From assembly GCA_030035585.1 (NCBI GenBank), contig CM057467.1, forward strand, positions 68,684,941 through 68,748,940: a stretch of 64,000 nucleotides of DNA, read 5' to 3'. Source of the stretch: Dugong dugon (Eukaryota > Chordata > Mammalia > Sirenia > Dugongidae). The position numbers and the translations under genes were made by a program. The notes under the pieces are model-generated. The model was not told where the DNA came from and made no database searches. It saw nothing but the letters and a program-made list of their open reading frames with translations. This document shows, one piece after another, positions 23,401-33,369 of this stretch; positions within the stretch are counted from its first letter, which is position 1; every line of letters begins with the position of its first letter.

Positions 23401-24602
23401 AGGACTGAGATCCCAGAATGGAGATACCTGCTCACCCAGTGTAGCTCTCACAGGGACTCATCCTGCCTGGGGCTCCCCACAGAAGCAGCCACCCTCACCC
23501 ACTTCCAGCTCCACCTCTGCAAGGTTAAAGAAAAGTAGAGTAGGGACAATGGGAAAAGAAGGAGGGAGGGAGTGCATGCTAAAGGGAGATGGTTTCTTAG
23601 GACCTTGGTTTGCCCATCTGTGGAGTGAGTGGTTGGATTAGATGGTCTTAGGCCCCTTCTAGGGCTGATGCTCATCTGTTGAAGGGGGACGCCCTGCTGT
23701 TCTGTCACCTCTTCCTTGAGGGTCAAGGATCACCAGGGATGAACAGCACCAATGAGCATTAGCCAATTAACCCAGTTCCCTCCCTAGCTTGATTTTGGTA
23801 ACTTACATGTTTGAAACCATTAAAATACTCCCTATTCCTTGGATAGAAGCACAACCATTCTGAACTTACTGGAGCATGGGCTCAACCCCAGTCTGCCCTT
23901 TGGCTCCTTTACTCTTTCCACTTGGCCTAAGGCCTCAGCCTCACACCGTGACCTTGCCCTACCCTATCCCTACCCACACCCCTTTGACAGATCTCTGGAA
24001 AAAGAGTGCAGGACACAAGGAAAATTAGCACTTCCTTCCCCTCTCTGGGCCTTCATCTGTAAAATGGGGGAGGGTAGGAGAAAAGTGAAGCTGCCCTCCT
24101 CCTACTGGGGCCATCTTTCTGGGACTTGGCCAAGCTCCTTGGGGCCTGGGGTCATAGTGGGCTGCTTGCTGAGGGGCTCTTTGGAGATTCAGGCTGTCAT
24201 ATGATATTTGGTGGTGTGTGTTCTTGTGTATTTGTTGGTTACGTGTGTCTTGAAATTTAGAAATTATTTCGCATATAATTGTCGCTATTTGTTGGGAAGA
24301 GAAAATAATGGGCTAATAGAAGCCCAGTCTTAAGTTTATGTCCTGTTGCCATTTAAAATTGACATTTAATTTTTCAAATCACTGTTGGTGCCTAATCACT
24401 TAAGTTATTAATTTATTCTTTTTTCTTTAAAAAAAATTTGTAACATATTTATCTTGTGAGTAGGTCTGGGGGTGGGGTGGGAACATGTTGAACTGGGTGA
24501 TGTTTTTGCTGTGGTGACACATGGTACAGGCCTGGAGCTTGCAGGTCCCTTTTTACTGTGGTGTTGGAGCAGGACAACAATAAAGTCCTTAGAAATGTAA
24601 GC
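20434..24602 (+). other. GAB2: GAB2 3'UTR
   Basis: About 4.2 kb from the stop to the AATAAA at 24,579-24,584. Human GAB2 also has a long 3'UTR (from memory). No long open frame here is credible. Open stretches at 20,813-21,247 and 21,114-21,581 are low-complexity by-products. The last 400 bases are AT-rich. A possible internal ATTAAA lies at 23,819-23,824 and a 15-base A run at about 23,333. An ancient repeat fragment lies at about 22,505-22,800. Confidence 0.85.
24579..24584 (+). promoter_or_regulatory. GAB2: GAB2 polyadenylation signal
   Basis: Canonical AATAAA in aggacaacaataaagtcctt, with cleavage expected about 15-25 bases downstream (near 24,600). It is the last good + strand signal before sequence that belongs to the USP35 side. 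Confidence 0.8.
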
Positions 24603-26047
24603 CAGAGAGGGCTGCCGAGTCTGCCTTATCTGAAGGGGTGGAGAATGGAATCCCTACAGACTCAAATCCCAAGTGGGGGCTCACGTGAGGACTGACAGCT
24701 GCTTGTCCTTCCTCAAGATGATGTTTGGGCTAAAACACACGCTCTTGACAAAAAAAAAAAATATCACTTTAGAATCCTTGCTGTCATAAACCCAGCAAAG
24801 CCTGTGTGCAATCTGCGGAACTTTCATTTTAATAGGAAATAACTGGGTACTCCTCTTGGTTAGAAGCGAAGATGAACCCTCTCTACTTCAGAATCTGTAT
24901 TCCTAATCTGTAAAATGCAAACTGTAATAGCGCCTGCCAATTCATCATCCTTGAACGCACACTGGACTGGGAGTCTAGAAACACATTCTGAGCGTAACTC
25001 AGTCCCTGGTAGACTGTGTCACCTCAGGCCCACTTTCACTGGTCCCTAAGGTCCGACATATCGAGGGTCGATGACATTTGGGCTAAAACTTAAACTCCTC
25101 CACCGACAGCACAAGCAGGCAGCCTTTGAAGCCCCTGGTCACTCCATCTCCTCCTCCTCCTCTCAAGTCTTTCCAATTTCTGTGTTCTCCCAAAGGGGTA
25201 GGTAGGATGGGTGCAAAGAGGACCCTGCACACAGGGCCTGTCCTGTGCTCCTCTCCAGTTCAGCCGCCTCCCAGCTTTGCCCTAGGCCGATGCTCAAGTC
25301 TAGCGCAGGAGAGGCCACAACCCTCCTCCTCCACACTCTGCCAGCTTCTCAGACGGAAGGAGGAGGGATGTGGTATTGGTCGCAGGTATTGTGGGGCAAT
25401 ACCGAGTTTTCAGAACCCCGGATCTGAAAAATCCCGATATTGATAGGTGAATCTCCTCCATAGTATCCCAAGAAGTAGCCCCCAGCCTGTGCACCCACCC
25501 TCCAGAGGCAGATGGCTCCTCACTGCTGCTCAGGGCGGCAGGCACTTCAGGACAAAGGAAAGCACTCTTCCCTCTGCTGGCATCTGAGGCCTTACCTCGT
25601 CCCAGTACTAGTCAAGTCTGCATCTTTATTTATACAGCCCTTCAGTGCTATGGATGCTAACCAAAAGCTCAGCAGTTTGAATCCACCAGCTGCTCCTTGG
25701 AAACCCTGTGGGGCGGTTCTACTCTGTCTTACGTGGTCGCTATGAGTCAGGAATCGACTCAATGGCAATAGGTTTTTTTTTTTTGGGGGGGGGGTCAGTT
25801 TACAGAGGGCTCTCACCTTCTATGGTGCATCTCACAAGTCAACAGGGGAAGGGGGCAAATCCTCATTTTACTTAGGAGCCGGGGTCCAGGGAAAGAAGTA
25901 AGTATCCCCCAGGTCATGCTGAATGAGAGGCAGAGCCTAGGTCAGTCACCTTTGGAGGAGCCCACCCTCCTTACTGCCCAGAAGCAGAAAACCAGCAGTA
26001 AAGCAGGACATCACAGCCACTGAGACAGCAGAGAATGACATCTTAAA
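24603..26047. other. Spacer between convergent GAB2 and USP35
   Basis: About 1.4 kb between the two inferred polyadenylation sites. It contains an AfroSINE at 25,650-25,797 followed by a T run and a G run. The rest is unique. A reverse AATAAA (tttatt at about 25,624-25,629) offers USP35 a second, longer 3' end. No gene recognised. Confidence 0.7.
25650..25797 (+). repeat. AfroSINE, head missing
   Basis: Starts within the tRNA-related part (atgctaaccaaaagctcagc), then ctccttggaaaccctgtggg, and ends gactcaatggcaatagg followed by an 11-T run and ten G. No convincing target-site duplication. Confidence 0.85.
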
Positions 26048-26066
26048 AGGCTTCAGAGAACTTATT

Positions 26067-26072
26067 TTTATT
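26067..26072 (-). promoter_or_regulatory. USP35: USP35 polyadenylation signal
   Basis: Reverse-strand AATAAA (tttatt on plus), about 1.2 kb past the USP35 stop. Cleavage is expected near 26,045-26,055. It is the first canonical minus-strand signal I found downstream of the stop. Signals further down at about 25,625 could be alternative. Confidence 0.6.
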
Positions 26073-27278
26073 CCTGTTTGAGAACCCTGGGTTATCTTCT
26101 CTCCATTCAGAAGAGGCTGTCACAGTTATCGGGGCACATGAAGTTAACATCTGGTCTTCAATAAGGCCACCCCCACCCACCCCTCAGGGCCACCATCAAT
26201 GCACCAACTCCGGCCTCCAACCCTACTCTCATCACTATGGTGGCCAAGTGACTGGAGGAGCTGAGCCAGCCAGCTTTCCTCAGAATGGACGATGGCTTCA
26301 AGAGAAACATAAACACATCTGCAGTACAATAAGGACACTGTCTTAACCAGAAGGAGAATGCAAATGGTGGCATCTCAGGCACTGAGGCAGGCTAGGGGAG
26401 AGGAAGTCTGGGAATAAGGCCCTCCCACTTTGGGGGGGGGGGCTATCCTCCCTTCTGTGTATCATTGCTTCGTGTAGGGGAGGGGGACCAGATGCGATTC
26501 TTAGTCTCTGATCCTGTGACAAGCTGCTTCTCACCTACACTCCTCTCAGAAAAGTACAGTCAGTGCAGGCACCCACATAGGTTGCCTTTGAAAACCCCCT
26601 CTGTGACCCAGGGTCTCTGGCCCAGCCATTTGGGTGTGATTGAGACAGAAAAACAAGGGGAAGGCCAGAGATGTGGCACACAGCCCCCTTCTTTGTGCAA
26701 GGGTTTGGATCCTGGTCTGCTTCTTATACTACAGAGCAATAAAGTTATCTGAAAGGAGCTGCAAGGGAAATGCTACTTGATGGCAGAACACTAGAGCTGT
26801 CAAGTTCAGCCCTCTGTTTCCTGAACGTAATCATATATTCCAGTACCAGTAGCCTGCTAGAGGAGCAGGGGGGAGAGCACAGCCCAGAGAGTATCCATCC
26901 AAGCTGCTTCAAGTTGACCAGGACACTTAACACTTGGGTAGAAAACCTTAAAGGGGCTGATTCCAGTATCAGGGCCTGAGGCCCAGTTTAAGGGGCTTGG
27001 GTCTCACCTCCATATCATAGTGTCTCCATCTACCCTTCAGGCTGAGGACTGATGCTCCAGAAGTTCTCGCTCCATCTTTCCTGCCTTTAGAAGGGTCTCC
27101 CTCCAGACCCTCAGGACTGGGCCTGCCTCCACAGCCCCCCTCAGACCTCACCTGGTAGAGCACATCTGCCTGGGACCTGGGCTCCCCACCTGGCTCCCAG
27201 AAGGAAGGGGTCAAGGCCTCCCCTGAGGTTGGCTATGGTGCCTCCACAGATAGGAGCAGGCTGGGGGAAGGGTTCACA
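26073..27278 (-). other. USP35: USP35 3'UTR
   Basis: About 1.2 kb between the TAA and the AATAAA. It includes a run of ten or more G on the plus strand at about 26,431. Open frames here on either strand are short and unlike any protein I know. A plus-strand AATAAA at about 26,737 is antisense and has no obvious gene to serve. Confidence 0.65.
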
Positions 27279-27446
27279 TTAGAAGACAAGTCTGTGGAAG
27301 TCACCACCATTGCCACCTGCAGGACTGCAGCCCCCTGGAGAGCCTTCATCCTCATCCTTGTCTTCATCAAAGCCCCTCCCCCAACGAGGAGATGCAGGGA
27401 GTGCAGAGATGTAGGCTGTCCTGCTCCGTGCCTCCTTCTCCTGCTC
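27279..27446 (-). CDS. USP35: USP35 last coding exon
   Basis: Acceptor ttgtgttcccag; encodes EQEKEARSRTAYISALPASP then RWGRGFDEDKDEDEGSPGGC, SPAGGNGGDFHRLVF and a TAA stop (27,279-27,281). Residues 992-1,046. The acidic patch and the FHRLVF end agree with the known USP35 C-terminus. Confidence 0.97.
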   Translation of the reverse strand, partial: EQEKEARSRTAYISALPASPRWGRGFDEDKDEDEGSPGGCSPAGGNGGDFHRLVF

Positions 27447-28522
27447 CTGGGAACACAAAGGGGTAGGGAGGATTGGGGAGGAAGCTTAAAAATCAGACTC
27501 TGAAGCCAGAGTCCTCCCTCACTCCCTTCTCCAGAGCCATTCAATGCACCGCTTCTGAGTGTCTCCTCTGGGTCCCCATGGCCAAGACACTGCAGCTTCT
27601 GTCCTGAGGTGTTCCAGCTCAGTGGGGGGAGGGGTGGGACAGACCCATCCCTCCACCCTGTATCTAGGCTTCAAAATCGTCCCTCCTCCTCCTCCCTATG
27701 AAAACTCCCAACCCTTGGAGGAAAGAAACTCATTCATACTAAACCGTGATTTGCTGACAGGGCCTGATGTGGCCAGGAAGCAGGGACTTGGAAGATCACA
27801 TCACCCCACACAAGAACACTCCACAGGCTTCCTAAGCGGCAGCCAGCCAGCTCACTGCCTCCACAGGCACTAGGGGTGGACTCTGCTGTGAAAAAATTCT
27901 TCCTCCTGCTGAGATGAGGCCTTCCTCAGGAAGACACCCACCACTGGCCCTGGCTCTGCCTGGACAGCCTGGCAGAAATGTAAAAACAGGCCTGGTGTCC
28001 CCACGCCAGGTGCTGCCTTCCCCACACAAAACACCGACTCCAAGTGCTGGTATCTACAGGGCCTGCTGTGGCCACTCTGGTTGTTTATGGCTAGTACCCA
28101 TCCCAACAGGTCAGAGTTCCTTACTGTTCCAGTTGCTTAATGTTTCCAATACCACCCTTGCCTCTAACGGGTGGAGTCAAAGTCTCAGTTATATAGGTTA
28201 TATAGACCCACCCACCCTGCCGAGAAGCATCCTCTACCTGCTCATACCATACCCTCTTGTAGAACCCATGTTTCCTTCAGCACACTTAACTGAAGTATTA
28301 CTAAATAACTGCATACATAACTAATGTCTGTTCCTCTGCAGTAAGGGGTCATGGTGACCAGTATCAACACTGAGCGATGAATGAATGGATGGATGAATGG
28401 ATACAAGAAAAAGGAAGAGGCTCAAAGAGGAGAAATAGCTTATCTAAGCCAGTGATTGAGCTAGGACTGGACCTCCCTTCTCCACCCGAGATCAGATCAA
28501 AGATGGGGATGGGTTTGCTCAC
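27447..28522 (-). other. USP35: USP35 last intron
   Basis: About 1.1 kb, unique and GC-moderate, with no exon recognised. The reading frame of the upstream exon runs on into it (towards 28,364), but the conserved junction YLQ|EQEKEA shows the splice at 28,523. Confidence 0.8.
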
Positions 28523-29903
28523 CTGCAGGTAAAGGATGTTGTCTTTGGAAATGGCTTCCATCAAGTCCTTGTGGAGGGTGGGCTCTGCTCGGACCCTGGG
28601 GGAGCCAGGCTCAGCCTCGGGTCCCTCCTCAGGCCGCTGCCGATAAAAAAGCACGTAGGCCGTGTCTTTGGGGAAGAAGGAGGTGACGTTGCTGACAGAC
28701 TCGAAGGAGGAGAAGGACACCCGAGTGTCATTGAACAGGTACCACTGGTTCTCAGGCTCTGGCCTGTCAGCCATTCCCAGAGAAGGGGGTGGGCGGGCAG
28801 CCCCCTCACGGGCATAGCAATAGTAGTGGCCGCTCTCCGAGGACACACCAGAATGCACCACGACACTGCAGAGGTCATAGGCCTGGCCCCGGCCACCTGC
28901 CAGTGGCAGGCGGAGCAGCAGGGGTATGGAGACGTCGTCCAGGATCTTGCGGCGCCGCATGGTGCGCAGGTCAAAGGAGAAGCGCAGCAGTGTCAGGATG
29001 AGGTAGCACGGCCCCTGGCTCAGCTCCACCGCCTTCTCAGCATCCTGCAGGGAGGCACACGAATCGCAGTAGTAGCGGTTTTCAGCTGTCAGCCTTTCAG
29101 GAGACAGGAAGTAGTTGACCAGGTCCAGGACGGAGCGGGAGCCCTCAGGGCCACCCACCTGCTCCCCAGAGGGGGTGGCAGCATCTCTGTGGGTGCCCAG
29201 TCCTTGGCTGTCCTCATACTTCTCTTTCTCCTTCTCCTTCTCCACCTTCTCTTCCTCCTTCTCCACCTTCTCTTCCTCCTTCTCCACCTTCTCTTCCTCC
29301 TTCTCCACCTTCTCTTCCTCCTTCTCCACCTTCTCTTCCTCCTTCTCCACCTCTTTCTCTTTCTCTTCCTCCTCCTCCCTCGTCCTTTCCTCCTCCTCCT
29401 CTTCCTTTCTTACTTCTTTCTCCTCCTTCTCTGCTCGCTCCTCCTGCTCCACCTCCTCCCTCTCCACCTGCTCCTCCTTACTGCTCTGCCCCATGGGCCC
29501 CGGGGAGTCCAGGCTGGCAACGTCCAGGACAGTAGGAGGGGCGTCCCCTGTGATGCAGTGTTTCCTTTGCCTCCGAGGACCCTTCTGGCTTGGGATCTGG
29601 ATTCGGGGTGATGGAGGGAGGTCCTGGGCTCGGACCTCCCCTGCAGGGAGCATCACTGAGCCCAGGCGGCGGTGGCGACAGCGCTCAGGAGGAGGAAAAG
29701 CAAGGGAGAGGTCCGTGAAGGCCTCCTCCCTGGAGGAGACATGGAGGCAGCGGAGACAGCATATCCGAGTCACAATCTTGCCTCCGAACATTTTCTCCAC
29801 AGAGGTCGGACTTGGGCTAGGGGGCTTCTCAGGCGGGGAGGGCAAACTGGACTGCTTGAGCTTTTGGCAGATCCTCGCTCCGGTTTTCTCTTCCTCGTGC
29901 AGC
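28523..29903 (-). CDS. USP35: USP35 large exon: zinc finger, acidic insert, His box
   Basis: 1,381 nt, residues 531-991. Acceptor ccctgcgccag, donor CTGCAG|gtgagc. In order: LHEEEKTGARICQKLKQ; TSVEKMFGGKIVTRICCLRC (first CxxC); a basic/proline-rich stretch; a Glu/Lys tract (about 670-762) with a tandem seven-residue repeat EEEKVEK; SRSVLDLVNYFLSPERL; NRYYCDSCASLQDAEKAVEL (second CxxC); SGVSSESGHYYCYAREG with catalytic His890; NQWYLFNDTRVSFSSF; and SFFPKDTAYVLFYRQRP. The exon holds the second half of the catalytic domain. The tract makes the protein about 28 residues longer than the human one I remember, which matches the shift of the His from 862 to 890. Confidence 0.97.
29230..29355 (-). repeat. 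21-bp coding minisatellite in USP35
   Basis: On plus the unit contains tccaccttctcttcctcctt. The landmark tccacc recurs at 29,241, 29,262, 29,283, 29,304, 29,325 and 29,346, an exact 21-bp period. On minus it encodes EEEKVEK repeated about five times. Purity suggests recent expansion. Confidence 0.95.
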
Positions 29904-30469
29904 CTGGCGCAGGGAGCACAGGGTCCGCATACATACACACAACCCATCTCCAGTGCACCTGCCTCAGTTCACACCCACCTACCTACTCAACTGGCCACGC
30001 AGCAGACAGACATGTACACATGCAGGGACATGCACAGGCATATGCACGCATGCACACAATGGCACGCTAGGACATATGCATGCACATACACTCACACAGC
30101 CAGGAACATGCTATGCACGTACCTGCATGCAGGCACACAAACACACTACATGAAGACATGCCAAATGTATATGCGCATGCCCCCAGAGCAGTAACACAAA
30201 GATGCATACACACACATACATGTGCACACTTAGGCAAGCACAGCAGTGTGCAAACACACACACCCGTCTCAGGTAAACAAACTTCCCTCATACCCAGCCC
30301 AGCCCCACATTTATCACACATCCCTTTTCCACTACTTGCACAAGCACAACACAGCACTCCCACTTCCAGGAAGATGGAACATAGCTCGGAAGTGTGGGGC
30401 CTTCCCCCCAGGAACCCTCTCCAGACCTGGAGCCCCCTGAACACAGCCAGGAGCCCCAGCCTCCCTTAC
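29904..30469 (-). other. USP35: USP35 intron with degenerate CA/TG-rich tract
   Basis: Between the large exon and the exon at 30,470. From about 29,985 to 30,280 the plus strand is a degenerate purine/pyrimidine-alternating tract (acatgcagggacatgcacag; atgcacgcatgcacacaatg). Open frames on both strands here are artefacts of the repeat. Confidence 0.8.
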
Positions 30470-30576
30470 CGATCCAGCAGGTACTTCAGGTACTCTGAGC
30501 AGTCCTGCTGGGTGCCGGGGCTGAACCAGGGTGTCCAAGAAGCAGAGAGGAAGTTCTCTGGGGAAATGGCAGGCCG
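30470..30576 (-). CDS. USP35: USP35 exon, QQDCSEYL motif
   Basis: 107 nt, acceptor tcggtcatag, donor GATCG|gtaagg. Residues 496-530: RPAISPENFLSASWTPWFSP then GTQQDCSEYLKYLLD. GxQQDxxE is the typical USP box that follows the Cys box. Confidence 0.97.
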
Positions 30577-31573
30577 CTATGACCGAGGCAGTGAAAGAGG
30601 GGGTCAGGAGCAGGAGGCCGCTCACCAACCAGCTCTCGGTGTGCTGGGACTGAGTCAGCTGGGGACTCTCTGCCCCTCACTTCCCAGCTTCCTCACTGAA
30701 ACCCCTCCCCCTTCCTAGTTGTCCTGACCCATCCCATCCTGCTAGGTCCACACATTCTCAGCAGGGCATGGATTCACAGAGATGAACAATCTCGGACTCA
30801 GTCCTCAGTCCTCCAGGAATTTGCTCTTTCCTGACGTACCTCACAGTTTCTCTCCATGCCTTTGCTCACTGCCATCCCCTCTACACAAAATATCCTTCTT
30901 CCCCATCAGAATCTTCCCTCAAGAGTTCAAGTCCCAGAAGCATTAAGTGTCACCTGTTCCATGACATCTTTCCAATGCCCTTCCTCCATCCTAATCCACC
31001 CCTCCCCTCCCTATGGGCACACAGCATACTGCCTTTTCCTGTTTAAGTGCTATGCTTATTATCTGCAGGTCTGTCTGCCCCACCAGGCTAGGAGCTCCAT
31101 GAGAGCAGGGACCTCAGTGTACTCATCTCTGTGACCCCACACAGGACCCTGCATTATGCCTGGCCGAAGGCTTTAGGTCCCATGAGGAAGAGATGGTATT
31201 TGTCACCACTGTATCCTTGACACCCTTTAGCATGCCTGGCAATGTGGGTGCTCAAAAAATGACAGGAGAATGAATGAAGCAACACCTTAGTACAAAGGAC
31301 TGAACTGCTGATGGGAGAAATTTGGGCAGCACAGCACAGAAGCTCAAGGAGGCACCCCTCTCCTGGCCTATAAGGACACTGAATTGGCCCCATGGGCTTT
31401 GGGGATGGACCTAGACTGGAGCTCAGCTGCTTAATCCAGAAAGTGGCAGCTTATAGTCAGGTGCAGGCAGGACCTAGGGGAGTGAAAGGTGTCAGACCCA
31501 ACTAGTGTCATGGGGGGTAGGGGAGTCTAACCAGCACCTCCTCTCTATCCCACCCTACTTCCCCTGTACTCAC
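30577..31573 (-). other. USP35: USP35 intron with L2 remnant
   Basis: About 1 kb. 30,830-31,265 on plus reads as an L2 3' end (tttctctccatgcctttgct; gagctccatgagagcaggga; attatgcctggc). Nothing else recognised. Confidence 0.65.
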
Positions 31574-31667
31574 CTGGCTGTGCTCCAGGAAGGCAAAGAG
31601 CCACTGCAGCTTGGTCATCAAGGGCTGTGAGTTGTTCTCAGTCAAACGGAGCACACAGTGTCTGAAG
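31574..31667 (-). CDS. USP35: USP35 exon, residues 464-495
   Basis: 94 nt, acceptor ttgttttgaag, donor CACAGCCAG|gtgagt. Encodes FRHCVLRLTENNSQPLMTKL then QWLFAFLEHSQ, completing the Asp codon from the previous exon. Confidence 0.95.
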
Positions 31668-33175
31668 CTTCAAAACAAAGCAGGAATACCCAGGGTGAGC
31701 CAACAGCACCCAAGGAGCCTCTATGCCCCCATCCTGCAGGAAATCTAGAACTCCAAGCTACAGGCAGAGCAGAAATTTCCAGCTGAAGTCTGGGTAAGAG
31801 TCAGGGAAAGGAAGAAGAGCAGGTGAACAACTTGGCTTGGAGTGTCTGAGGTCAGTGACCAGACAATGACCTTGGTTTGGATAAAAATGGGTTCAACTAG
31901 GTAACCCTGCAGTCCCTTCCAGTTGGGACACCCCATGACCCCAAGGTTCAAAGATTCAAATGTTCTAAGGTCCTGTGGTCCCAAGGTTCTACACTGTGAA
32001 CTCTGTCTGGCAGGCCCCAGAGTCTCTGCCAATATCATCACCAGCTAGTCTCATACCTTCTTCCTGCCACCCCAGGAAATGGCCTTCAGACCCATCCAGA
32101 ATAGCCTGCTTTTCTCTGACCTCAGCCCTCCAAGTCCACTCTTACAATCCCTGTCCCTAGGACCACCCTTAGTTACTACTTCCCTGCCTTCAGATAGGGA
32201 GGCAGAGGTCCTTGTGGGGAAAATGCTAAAAGAAGGAACACTGGCAGGGCTGGCCTGGCTTCTACTTACAGGGGTCTAATCTTATGGGGGATAGGAAGGA
32301 GCCCCCTCCTGACACCCACATCCCCTGGAACAAGCTGAATCCAGGCCTGGCTTAGCTCCAGTTCCCTGGAGAAGCTATGGCAGATAGGTCATGAATTTCT
32401 CCAAACTAAGCCCACTGAGTACCCACACTATTCAAAGTGGGGGCCACCTAGCCGATCTGTGACAAGTTCAGAAACTGAGTAAACATTTAGAAACTTTTAC
32501 ACCAGTTCGACATTGCCACGACCATACAAGCACATGATCATTTTTATGGTAAGTTGTTCTTGTTGTATTTTACAAAAGTAACAGTCTGCAACAGACTGGA
32601 AATTAGAAAAATGAAACAAAACACTAGTCCACTACAGACCATTTGAGAAGCACAAGAAGCAGCACCTTAGGGGGTCCCAGAGATCAGCTCCCATCCCCTC
32701 CTACTGATGAGGAACCTGAAGCTCAGAGAGAAGAAACTCACTGAGGTCACTGACTTTAGGTCACTGAGCTAGAATCAAAGGTTACTTTCACTTTGAGTTT
32801 TTGAAAAGAGATGTCTAATACCAGCGTGAGTGGGTGCTCTTCCCTGGAAGACACAATTTAGCCCCCATGGACTCCTGGAGAAAAGGCAGTGATGTCAACC
32901 AACCCAGAGCAGACCCTTCCCCACTGTGGCCTGACGTGAAGCCCCATCTTGAGTTTCCATCCAGTCTTGACCTACAGCCTTGGCAATGGCCTATGGATTC
33001 TGGGGTCTCTCACCTGCCCTTCATGTACCCACAGATCCCAGGAAATCATGTCCACAATGCAAGGCAAGGCCCACCCTCTTCAACCCCATCCCCACCTCAA
33101 CCCCTATTCACCTCTCACCAGGGATCCCAAAGAAGAAGAGCAAGGGCAGATGGGGAATTTGAAATCAACACCTAC
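31668..33175 (-). other. USP35: USP35 intron
   Basis: About 1.5 kb without a recognisable exon. MIR-like wording at about 32,680-32,790 (ctactgatgaggaacctgaa; ctcagagagaagaaactcac). Remainder unassigned. Confidence 0.7.
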
Positions 33176-33369
33176 TCGGAAGCCATAAACAAGGCCTGAA
33201 GGATGCTGTTCACATAGCATGTGTTGCCCAGATTGATTAAACCAATCTTGCCCGTGTCTGACTTGGCCATGAGCCGGGGATAGAAGCCAGCCAGCTCGCT
33301 CTTCTGCGAGGTCCAGGCATCCTGCCCCAACAGCTGCTTGATGCGGTCTTCATTGGGAACATGGAGGTG
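33176..33369 (-). CDS. USP35: USP35 exon with catalytic cysteine
   Basis: 194 nt, acceptor gtttcctccccag, donor TCCGA|gtaggt. Residues 400-463: HLHVPNEDRIKQLLGQDAWT, SQKSELAGFYPRLMAKSDTG, KIGLINLGNTCYVNSILQAL, FMAS. The nucleophile is Cys450 in GNTCYVNS, the same number as in human USP35 (from memory), which supports the whole upstream exon model. The first residue is His; I remember Asp in human (AIKDLHV). Confidence 0.98.

Larger units (their letters stand above)
12183..24602 (+). other. GAB2: GAB2 gene, 3' half
   Basis: GRB2-associated-binding protein 2 is a cytoplasmic docking protein phosphorylated on tyrosine after cytokine, antigen and growth-factor receptor activation. Seven coding exons are visible: 12,183-12,775; 14,047-14,141; 15,455-15,719; 17,009-17,099; 17,451-17,553; 19,192-19,317; 20,290-20,433. 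All introns are GT-AG and the phases close with no frameshift. The visible product is the disordered tail after the PH domain. It carries the GRB2 SH3 ligand PPPRPPKP, YxxP sites, three YxxM motifs for PI3K p85 and two C-terminal tyrosines in SHP2-type contexts (VDYLAL, VDYVQV). The N-terminal PH domain (about 200 residues of the ~676 known in human) is encoded upstream of the window. The gene is convergent with USP35, as on human 11q14.1. Confidence 0.97.

Noticed and set aside
26734..26744. A plus-strand AATAAA as an alternative GAB2 end
   Set aside because: It lies inside the USP35 3'UTR, 2 kb beyond a good GAB2 signal. Nothing else supports such a long transcript.
28571..29611. A 346-codon plus-strand frame rich in Leu
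   Set aside because: Same cause: antisense shadow of the USP35 exon. No start context or known domain.
29115..30194. A 359-codon plus-strand frame rich in Phe and Ser
   Set aside because: It is antisense to the USP35 acidic exon and runs through the 21-bp repeat and the CA-rich tract. Composition is explained by the complement of Glu/Lys codons.
29985..30280. CRISPR-like or tandem array
   Set aside because: The repeats are degenerate dinucleotide-type text without fixed unit or spacers, in a mammalian intron.
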